The notes under the pieces were generated by a model. The model searched no databases and was not told the origin of the DNA. It saw only the letters and a list, made by a program, of their open reading frames with translations. From the NCBI GenBank assembly GCA_018895275.1, contig JAHIOQ010000059.1:1-34990 (forward strand): a stretch of 34,990 nucleotides of DNA. The letters are read 5' to 3'. This stretch comes from Candidatus Omnitrophota bacterium. GTDB taxonomy: Bacteria > Omnitrophota > Gorgyraeia > B26-G9. Position numbers and translations under genes: made by a program. This document shows, piece after piece, positions 17,844-24,871 of this stretch (within the stretch, counting starts at the first letter, position 1; every line of letters begins with the position of its first letter).

Positions 17844-18049
17844 ATGTGATCGTGCCCGGAGAAATATCAAACAGAATAAAAGCGGAACTCGAAAAGGCAG
17901 GATCGCGAGAAATTGGCGGAATCTTGCTTGGGGAACACATGAACGAGAACGAATTCAAGATTAGCGAAATTACTATACAAAAAACTGGTGGTGGGCTAGC
18001 GTTCTTTGAGCGAATTGTACACTATGTTATAGAACCTTTAAAAAAATAG
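17840..18049 (+). pseudogene. cap3: Truncated Cap3 (JAB/MPN+ deconjugating isopeptidase)
   Basis: 69 aa; MNVIVPGEISNRIKAELEKAGSREIGGILLGEHMNENEFKISEITIQ is a JAB N-terminus, but HxHP...S..D is absent; ends at the RAYT-flanking repeat; start overlaps cap2 (ATGA). Confidence 0.8.
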
Positions 18050-18087
18050 TGAGAGGAGAGGGACGTTGATTAAAGTATTAATAGACA

Positions 18088-18116
18088 TTGACATTTGAAA
18101 GAGTATTTGATACTAT
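18088..18116 (+). promoter_or_regulatory. Consensus-like promoter of the RAYT gene
   Basis: TTGACA (18088-18093), 17-nt spacer, TACTAT (18111-18116), only 7 nt before the ATG at 18124. Confidence 0.6.
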
Positions 18117-18123
18117 TTAAAAC

Positions 18124-19104
18124 ATGCCAAGACAAGCCAGAATAGATTATCCGGGAGCATTACATCATGTAATGGGGAAAGGAATAGAAGGCAAAAATAT
18201 ATTTGAAGAGGAGCAGGATAAGCAATTATTTTATGCTCTAATCAAGGAAATCTTATCCAAAAGCAGCATGCAACTATACGCATGGTGCATTATGAGTAAT
18301 CACTTCCATTTATTAATGCAAACAGGGAAAACCCCGCTTTCGACGTTCATGAGAAGATTACTGACAGGCTACGCTGTAAAATACAATAAAAAGCATAAGC
18401 GGAGCGGGTATTTGTTTCAGAATAGATATAAATCTATTGTATGTGATAAGGATGAATATTTATTGCCGTTGGTAAGATATATACATTTAAACCCGGTAAA
18501 AGCAGGTCTAATAGAATTCAAGCAATTGAGCGGGTATAAATGGACTGGGCATAGAGAAATCATGCGCGGTGATGGAATAATTGCGCGGGATGAGGTAATC
18601 GGATACTTTGGGAAGAAAGAAGCGCAGGCAAAGAGAGAATATGATGATTATGTTAAGGAAGGTTTGGACTTAAAAGAGGATTTTAGCGGCGGAGGTTTAA
18701 TTAGAAGCGTAGGGGGTATAAGAAAAATTTTGGAATTAAAAAGAGGCCCCGGCCAATGCTATGATGAACGTATTCTGGGTGATGGCGATTTTGTAAGCGG
18801 TGTTTTAAAACAGATAGAAGAAGAACAAAAGGAGAAGATATTTAAAGATATAGATGAGGTTTTAGGGGTGCTAAGCAAATTTTATCAAGTAGAAGCGGAG
18901 GAGATAATAAAAAGCCGAAGAGCGCGGGTAAGAGAAGCCCGGAGTGTTTTAATATACATAGCGCATGAATATTTAGGATATACGGTTACAGAGATAGGGA
19001 AAAAGCTAAAAATAAAACAAGCAGCGGCAAGCATAGCAATGCAAAAGGGAGAGTGTGTTGTTAGGGAAAAAGGGCTTATAAGTAAATTAAAGAGTAAACT
19101 TTAA
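18124..19104 (+). CDS. REP-associated tyrosine (Y1/HUH) transposase with DnaA-C-like helix-turn-helix
   Basis: RQARIDYPGALHHVMGKGIEGKNIF, HUH in MSNHFHLLMQT, LPLVRYIHLNPVKAGLIE; C-terminal SRRARVREARSVLIYIAHEYLGYTVTEIGKKLKIKQAAASIAMQKGE. Confidence 0.92.
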   Translation: MPRQARIDYPGALHHVMGKGIEGKNIFEEEQDKQLFYALIKEILSKSSMQLYAWCIMSNHFHLLMQTGKTPLSTFMRRLLTGYAVKYNKKHKRSGYLFQNRYKSIVCDKDEYLLPLVRYIHLNPVKAGLIEFKQLSGYKWTGHREIMRGDGIIARDEVIGYFGKKEAQAKREYDDYVKEGLDLKEDFSGGGLIRSVGGIRKILELKRGPGQCYDERILGDGDFVSGVLKQIEEEQKEKIFKDIDEVLGVLSKFYQVEAEEIIKSRRARVREARSVLIYIAHEYLGYTVTEIGKKLKIKQAAASIAMQKGECVVREKGLISKLKSKL

Positions 19105-19166
19105 TGTTTTAATCAACGTCCCTCTCTACCCAACGTCCCTCTCTACCCTCTCCTGTTGGGGTTATT

Positions 19167-19592
19167 ATGGAAATAAAGGCAAAGAAAATAAGTGTCAATA
19201 AAAATTTCTCTCCATGCCCGGTTAGCGATGAAGATGAGATATATCGAAATGGTATTTTTGAGTTTAATATCACAAAAATGATCGAATACATTCAGAAGAA
19301 TTCTGCTGATATCATGCTTGAGGCGGTTGCGGTAAAGGATTTATGTAAAGAGTTTTCATCCATTGACGAGGCCCATGTTGATAAAGTTGATGTTTCACAG
19401 CCGGTGATAATGGCAGAGATTGCTCCAGGTCGATATAATTTGATTGATGGGAATCATCGAATAGAAAAGGCAAGAAGAATGGGGCTTGTAAGCCTGATGG
19501 CGCACAAGATGGATGTTGAACGGCATATGAAGTTCCTGACGGACAAGAAAGCGTATGTTACCTACATCGAATATTGGAATAGCAAATTGTGA
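19167..19592 (+). CDS. ParB N-terminal-like domain protein
   Basis: 141 aa; VSQPVIMAEIAPGRYNLIDGNHRIEKARRMGLVSLMAHKM (ParB/sulfiredoxin-like DGNHR motif). Confidence 0.65.
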   Translation: MEIKAKKISVNKNFSPCPVSDEDEIYRNGIFEFNITKMIEYIQKNSADIMLEAVAVKDLCKEFSSIDEAHVDKVDVSQPVIMAEIAPGRYNLIDGNHRIEKARRMGLVSLMAHKMDVERHMKFLTDKKAYVTYIEYWNSKL

Positions 19593-19635
19593 TGCCTTAT
19601 TGGGACGAGAGCCTGGAATTCTGGAGGATTAAGTA

Positions 19636-20202
19636 ATGGGGGATATCGGCAGAAATGGTCCTTGCCATTGTGGCAGCGGGAAAAAGTATAAGAAATGCTG
19701 TCTACCCAAAGATGAGCAGAGATTAGACAGCGCCGCGGCGGATGAAGATTCGACGGTGGACGACTGGGGTTATGAATTGTTCGGTGTCCGCTTCCCGGAA
19801 ATCGCCGAAAAAGAAACCCGTAGTATCACGGTCATGGATGGCGGCCGTTTCGGCCTGCCAGAGGGAATATATGTTTTTCACGAAATGTTTTGCCGTGAAC
19901 ATGACTGTGATTGCAGGCGGGTCTTCCTCTATGTTACGTCCGAGCCACGACACAATGTAGAGGCGGTCGTGTGTTATGGGTGGGAATCGGCAGATTTTTA
20001 CAAAAAATGGTATAAAGATGATGCCCCTGACATGATCGCTGAAATGCAAGGCCCTGCTCTGAATTCAGGCAGTCCACAGTCAAAACATGCGCCGGCAATT
20101 CTTGAGCTTGTAAAGAACGTCCTGATCAAGGATCGGAATTATATGGAGCGCGTCAAACGGCATTACGACATGTTCAAGGCAGACGTAGATAAACGGTTGT
20201 AA
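19636..20202 (+). CDS. SEC-C motif-containing protein
   Basis: N-terminal GRNGPCHCGSGKKYKKCCL is a canonical SEC-C zinc motif. Confidence 0.85.
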   Translation: MGDIGRNGPCHCGSGKKYKKCCLPKDEQRLDSAAADEDSTVDDWGYELFGVRFPEIAEKETRSITVMDGGRFGLPEGIYVFHEMFCREHDCDCRRVFLYVTSEPRHNVEAVVCYGWESADFYKKWYKDDAPDMIAEMQGPALNSGSPQSKHAPAILELVKNVLIKDRNYMERVKRHYDMFKADVDKRL

Positions 20203-20240
20203 CACAAAATAGTCCGTTGTTTTTCGCGATTAATATGCGG

Positions 20241-20269
20241 TTGACAAATGTGGTAAAATGTGGTATATT
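20241..20269 (+). promoter_or_regulatory. Promoter upstream of a disrupted ORF
   Basis: TTGACA (20241-20246), 17-nt spacer, TATATT (20264-20269), overlapped by tandem AAATGTGGTA x2 (20246-20265) and inverted GTTGACA/TGTCAAC (20240-20246/20269-20275). Confidence 0.55.
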
Positions 20270-20319
20270 GTCAACTGATGAGGGAAAAGACCATGTTAGG
20301 CGTTGTCAATAAATTAACT

Positions 20320-21114
20320 TTACATCTTTGGTAGAGTTGCACATCTTGGACGAATCATATAATTCCATTCACCATGAAACGTATGGGGTTTGAGATTAAC
20401 CGCGGCAAACTCCTGATCCGTTACCTTCCGACCTGTGGGATATTTACGATGATCTAACCGACAGGTGACAACAAGTCCTTTAGCCGTGGTTGTGTTGGCA
20501 ATCAACTGCACAATAGTTTCATAGTCCTGTAGTGGTTCTCCCCGCCAGTTTGAAGAAATAAATGAAAACAAGCGATGTTCTACTTTGTTCCATTTGCTTG
20601 TGCCCGGTGGAAAATGACAGACGGCAATGGAAAGGCCTGTTTCATCCGCGAATTTTTGTAATTCTATCTTCCAAAGACGCAGTCGGTAGCCGTTGCTACC
20701 TCCGCCGTCAGCCGTGACCAGAAGTTTGTCAGTCTTCGGATAGAGCCGCTTGCCTTCGTGACGCCACCACCCTCGAATAGAAGCCACCGCAAAAGTCCCC
20801 GTATCATGATCGGTTCCCACATTCACAAAACCAGTGTTGCGCTTAAGATCATAAACCCCATAAGGATAGGCGCGCGGTATATCTGGATCAGGAAAATCAT
20901 GCCCATTAACCCTCCTGAAAGATTTCGAATTGCGCCATTGGCGACCATTGTTGTCAAAATTTCCGATTAATTCTTTCTTCTTCGTATCCACAGAAATGAC
21001 GGGTTTGCCTGCTCTCAAGGCCTTGCAGACTCGTTCATTGATATATTCAAATTGCGCGTTGCGATCAGGATGGTCCTCGCCTTCTTCCGTCTTTCGGTTA
21101 CCTTGTGTTGGCAA
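20320..21114 (-). pseudogene. ISAzo13-family transposase, N-terminally truncated
   Basis: GNRKTEEGEDHPDRNAQFEYINERV...VISVDTKKKELIGNF...VTADGGGSNGYRLRLWK...CHFPPGTSKWNKVEHRLFSFISSNWRGEPL; the N-terminal portion before GNRKT is missing. Confidence 0.85.
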
Positions 21115-21348
21115 TCACGAAAAAGCAGCCAAAAATAATCAACTTGGAGAAAGAGAGAAGGGAAAAGAATAGTAGTCGTAGTAATTTCTTTCTTTTTTGC
21201 TGTTTTTTTCTTTCTTTGTGGAAAATGTGGATAAGTGGATAACGAGCCTGCCGAAAAAACCTTGTAGTTAATCCAATCGTATTAACCGCGCATTAATCTT
21301 TCTGTTTTGTTTGTATTTAAGCGTAATTGATGGGAAGCTTGCAATACT

Positions 21349-21924
21349 GTGCTCTGCCAAGCAGGCAAGGAGGCGAAAATGCAAGCCAATAAGCGAAAGA
21401 GAAAAAGACAAAAGCATTGTCTGAGTTGTCACGAATTATTCCTGCCGGATCCGCGAACTAAAGATAAACAGCGCTATTGTTCCCAGCCGCAGTGCCAAGA
21501 AGTCCGGCAGCGGAAAAATGAAGCAGACTGGCGTTTACGTAATCCTGAATGCGTGGAGTTACAGCGAGAGCAAACCCGGCAATGGCATAAAGCGCGTCCT
21601 GATTACAGCCGCAAAAGAAGAAATCAAAATTCCCGGCTGCTTGTTGAAAATCGGGAGCAAACCCGCCTGCGCCTGCGCAAATTCCGGCAGAAAGAGATGT
21701 TTGATAAAAGCAAGTCGATATTAGCGCAAGTTACTGCGAATAAAGCTGATAGATATTACTTAAGCAAGGGAAAATCCTGGCTGCACATACGTTTGACAAA
21801 AGCAAGTTTATTGTCAAGAATCGCCTCCATAAACGATAATAAGCGCATACAAAGCAAAATAATCACTAATTGTTTACCACGAGGTAAGCTTTTTATGATT
21901 TACCCCGGCAAAGATGGAGGCTGA
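21349..21924 (+). CDS. Zinc-ribbon protein of an IS21-like element
   Basis: HCLSCHELFLPDPRTKDKQRYCSQPQCQEVRQRKNEADWRLRNPE; immediately upstream of an IstA-like ORF. Confidence 0.6.
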   Translation: MLCQAGKEAKMQANKRKRKRQKHCLSCHELFLPDPRTKDKQRYCSQPQCQEVRQRKNEADWRLRNPECVELQREQTRQWHKARPDYSRKRRNQNSRLLVENREQTRLRLRKFRQKEMFDKSKSILAQVTANKADRYYLSKGKSWLHIRLTKASLLSRIASINDNKRIQSKIITNCLPRGKLFMIYPGKDGG

Positions 21925-21928
21925 AAAA

Positions 21929-22401
21929 ATGGACACAGAGCTGATTAAAAGCAAAATATTGCATTTAAGAGAAGTGGAAAAATTATCTTTGCGGCAAATA
22001 TCCCAGGTTACGGGGATTAACCGCAAACGTGTGCAGAGGATCATCGCGGCAAACGGAGAGCCAATACGGCAGTTACGCAAAGACAGCATTGTCGAAGTGT
22101 ATCGTAATCTGATCGATCACTGGTTCAAGGAGCGTCCGAAATTAAAAGCCCTGCAAATATACGAACGGCTCAAATCCTACGGTTACCCTGGCAGTTATCC
22201 TTCGTGGTACGGTTCAGCCGGCAATACCGGCAAATAAAGCCTCAGGCGTATCATCCACTTATTTTTCTGCCCGGAGAAGAAGCTCAAGTTGACTGGTTTT
22301 TCTTTAAGCATGAAGTGAATTCGTTGAATCTGCCCCGGAAGAATCTTTTTATTATAGCGTCAGCTAGAACTTTAATCTTTTCATCCGATTGTGTCGAATA
22401 A
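21929..22401 (+). pseudogene. IS21-like IstA transposase, frameshifted and truncated
   Basis: HTH segment KLSLRQISQVTGINRKRVQRIIA (frame of 21914 ORF), continuing after a ~1-nt loss near 22203 as RFSRQYRQIKPQAYHPLIFLPGEEAQVDWFFFK (frame of 22204 ORF), then lost. Confidence 0.75.
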
Positions 22402-22402
22402 T

Positions 22403-22432
22403 AGGGTCGCTATCTTTGGCGATCCTTTTTTA
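22403..22432 (+). terminator. Rho-independent terminator-like hairpin
   Basis: AGGGTCGC-tatctttg-GCGATCCT stem (one G-U) followed by TTTTTATTA. Confidence 0.5.
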
Positions 22433-22520
22433 TTATGGTTAAGCGGTCTGATAAAATAGCGGATTATAAGGCGCTGGATTTGATATCAAAGTCAGTCTAA
22501 CTCGGCTAAGCCAGCGACCC

Positions 22521-22619
22521 TTCTACTTCGCTCAATCGTTTTCGCGATTGAGCTTCGTAGAAAAAAATTAGCAGCGAAGTAGAAGTTTCTGCGAAGCCAT
22601 TTGTAATGGCGTAGCAGAA
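22521..22619. repeat. Two adjacent hairpins of the same architecture
   Basis: TTCTAC-TTC-GCTCAATCG/CGATTGAGC-TTC-GTAGAA (22521-22562) and TTCTGC-GAA-GCCATT/AATGGC-GTA-GCAGAA (22587-22619). Confidence 0.75.
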
Positions 22620-22720
22620 CTTTTTAAATCAAGTTTATAGAATACGAGAAATATACTCCGAAAAACTTCCGGGATTTAGCCAAGAATTTCAAAGTTTAAT
22701 GCCCAATTTAATAAAAAACA

Positions 22721-22791
22721 TTGACAAATCAGGACAAATAAGGTATATTTTAAGTAGAGATTACAATAAATGTCCCAAATACAGGACAAAT
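22721..22791 (+). promoter_or_regulatory. Promoter with candidate autoregulatory operators of the HTH-ImmA gene
   Basis: TTGACA (22721-22726), 17 nt, TATATT (22744-22749); CAGGACAAAT at 22730-22739 and 22782-22791; inverted TGTCC...GGACA (22771-22788) next to the start codon. Confidence 0.65.
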
Positions 22792-22792
22792 T

Positions 22793-23935
22793 ATGATGGA
22801 TAGATTGATTATTATAGGCGAGCGCCTCAAACGCGCTCGCGAATCATTGGGGTTGACTCAGGAAGATGTGGCGACCAAGCTTGAGATCGGCCGACCGCGA
22901 TATTCTGATATTGAAAACGGAAAAAGAGATGTTCCGTTGAAAGATTTATATAGGTTTGCCGAGTTTTACGGGCGTCCTATCGATTATTTTATTAAAGAGA
23001 CCCTTTTGACCAACAGCGGATTCAAGGTTCTCTTTAGGAAAACCGAAGGTGATGAAGAGGTTGCTCGAGTTGTTACTGAATTTGAGAATCTATGCGAGAA
23101 GATGTGCGAGCTTGAAAATATATCAGGCATTACGGTTCGGCCACCCGTCAATCAGGATTATCAATTTGAGCGAAATAGAGAGTGGTATTGGGGAAAACAT
23201 TATGCAGATTTCGAAAGAAAACAACTCGATCTTGGCCAAGCTCCATTACGAAATTTAAGCCAGCTTCTTGAAGAGAAGCGCGGCCTTAAGATTTTTTATT
23301 TGCCTATCCCGCCTGAACGCGGCGTTTATGGAATGTTCACGTACGATCAGAAGATGGGCGGGTGTGTTCTTATTAATTCAAATCCGAATTTTGGAAATCA
23401 GCTTTTTTCGCTCGCGCACGAATACGCTCATTTTGTATTCCATAAAGACAAATCAGGGATTATTTCGACAGAGCAAGATCAAAATTCAACGGATGAAAAA
23501 GTCGCGAATAGTTTCGCGAGTAACTTCCTAATACCGGAAGATACATTGCGCGATCTTTTTAATATGAGAATAACGGACGTAAGCGATATTAAGGCAGAAG
23601 ATGTTATTTATCTTGCTGATTATTTCGGGGTGAGTTTTACGGCAATGGCATATCGGCTTAATAATTTAAAACTCATTACTGATAAGATTAAAGATGAACT
23701 TATTAATTATACTTGGGTAACCTCCGTGCGTGAATCGATGGGGATATCCGAGCCGGAGCGTAGCAGATCGAAATTCCCTACCCTTTACTTGCATCTTGCC
23801 ATTAAGGCCTTCCAGCAAGGGAAATTAACCACTGCCAAACTCGCCGACTTCCTGGAAATTCCTCTCTATCAAGCGATGGATCTAGGGAGAAAATTAAGAG
23901 GGAGTATTCAGGATGAGCCCGGCAACTCTGTTTAA
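22793..23935 (+). CDS. XRE-family HTH + ImmA/IrrE metallopeptidase (antitoxin-like)
   Basis: ERLKRARESLGLTQEDVATKLEIGRPRYSDIENGKRDVP (HTH); LFSLAHEYAHFVFHKD (HExxH). Confidence 0.92.
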   Translation: MMDRLIIIGERLKRARESLGLTQEDVATKLEIGRPRYSDIENGKRDVPLKDLYRFAEFYGRPIDYFIKETLLTNSGFKVLFRKTEGDEEVARVVTEFENLCEKMCELENISGITVRPPVNQDYQFERNREWYWGKHYADFERKQLDLGQAPLRNLSQLLEEKRGLKIFYLPIPPERGVYGMFTYDQKMGGCVLINSNPNFGNQLFSLAHEYAHFVFHKDKSGIISTEQDQNSTDEKVANSFASNFLIPEDTLRDLFNMRITDVSDIKAEDVIYLADYFGVSFTAMAYRLNNLKLITDKIKDELINYTWVTSVRESMGISEPERSRSKFPTLYLHLAIKAFQQGKLTTAKLADFLEIPLYQAMDLGRKLRGSIQDEPGNSV

Positions 23936-24359
23936 CGGAAATAAAGTTGTTTTTGATGCCATGGTTATTATTAATTTCCATGGTCTTGTTATGTTCGATA
24001 AGCTTATCGGCTGGGCTCCGGAAGAAATTGTCATTGAGAAAAGCATAAAAAAAGAAGCAAGCCATTCAATGAACGGCCCGATAGACCTTGCGCTGGTTAA
24101 CAGTAGCAATAATGCTGTGTATGTTGGAAGGTCGGATACTGATCTAAATAGCCGGTTAAAAAATCACCTGCCTGAGCGCGAGGATAATGCTTGGGTTAGG
24201 CGTAGTTTCCCTACGGACTTTTATTTTGAGTCAACAGCTAATTCTCAGGAAGCTTACAGGTTAGAATGCGAGTGGTTCCATAAATATAGGCCGAGTTGTA
24301 ATAATGCACATCCCGCAAAATTATCCTATAGCTGGGCTTGCCCAATCTGCGGATTATAA
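23913..24359 (+). CDS. Chimeric PIN-like N-terminus fused to a GIY-YIG-like domain
   Basis: N-term LFNGNKVVFDAMVIINFHGLVMFDKLIGWAPEEIVIEKSIKKEA resembles PIN toxins; C-term ALVNSSNNAVYVGRSDTDLNSRLKNHLPE...EAYRLECEWFHKYRPSCNNAHPAKLSYSWACPICGL resembles GIY-YIG; start overlaps the antitoxin gene. Confidence 0.7.
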   Translation: MSPATLFNGNKVVFDAMVIINFHGLVMFDKLIGWAPEEIVIEKSIKKEASHSMNGPIDLALVNSSNNAVYVGRSDTDLNSRLKNHLPEREDNAWVRRSFPTDFYFESTANSQEAYRLECEWFHKYRPSCNNAHPAKLSYSWACPICGL

Positions 24360-24419
24360 ATCCCTGCATTTTCTGATGATCGCTGATAATATTTTGAAAC
24401 CATTTTTCAGATAATGCCC

Positions 24420-24444
24420 AACTATTCGAAAATTTCGAATAGTT
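24420..24444. repeat. 25-nt near-perfect palindrome
   Basis: AACTATTCGAAA-A-TTTCGAATAGTT, 12-bp arms with a 1-nt centre. Confidence 0.9.
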
Positions 24445-24519
24445 CGATTATGCAGATTTTCCGCGCGACTGTGCGCATATTAACGCAATTGGCGGGCGCT
24501 CTTAAGCCAAATCGCTTGA

Positions 24520-24762
24520 TTATTTCAAGATTTCTATTTGGCTCGGGTCTTTTAAAATGATTTCCGGTTTTCCATTGTATTCCTTTAGAATTTCATCTAA
24601 TTTTTCGCGCCCTTCGATGTTGAGGGATTCATATCTTTTTACAAGGTTAGCAATCCTGCCGTCCCGGAGTGATAGCTGCCATAAACCGTATTGACGTTCG
24701 CGCGCTTCACGTTCCAAGGCGATAAATTCAGCTTGCCGGCGAAATAAGAATCGCATTATCAT
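24520..24762 (-). pseudogene. C-terminal remnant of a staphylococcal-nuclease-like protein
   Basis: FRRQAEFIALEREARERQYGLWQL matches the SNase C-terminal helix signature (EREARE..GLW); the catalytic N-terminal barrel is absent. Confidence 0.5.
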
Positions 24763-24871
24763 ACTCCAAAAAAGTCTAATACAAACGCATTTAATTATAA
24801 CATCGGTTCTTTTATGTTGTATTTTTCCCTGCCCTTGTTTATCATATAATTAAAAATAGGAAGGAATTCTT

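Larger units (their letters stand above)
18050..19150 (+). mobile_element. RAYT element with flanking inverted REP-like repeats
   Basis: AGAGGGACGTTGATTAAA (18057-18074) inverted at 19108-19125; a Y1 transposase lies between; second copy of the right repeat unit at 19131-19147. Outer boundaries are approximate. Confidence 0.75.

Noticed and set aside
17731-17964. 77-aa ORF spanning the cap2/cap3 junction
   Set aside because: Out-of-frame overlap with cap2 and cap3, both supported by motifs.
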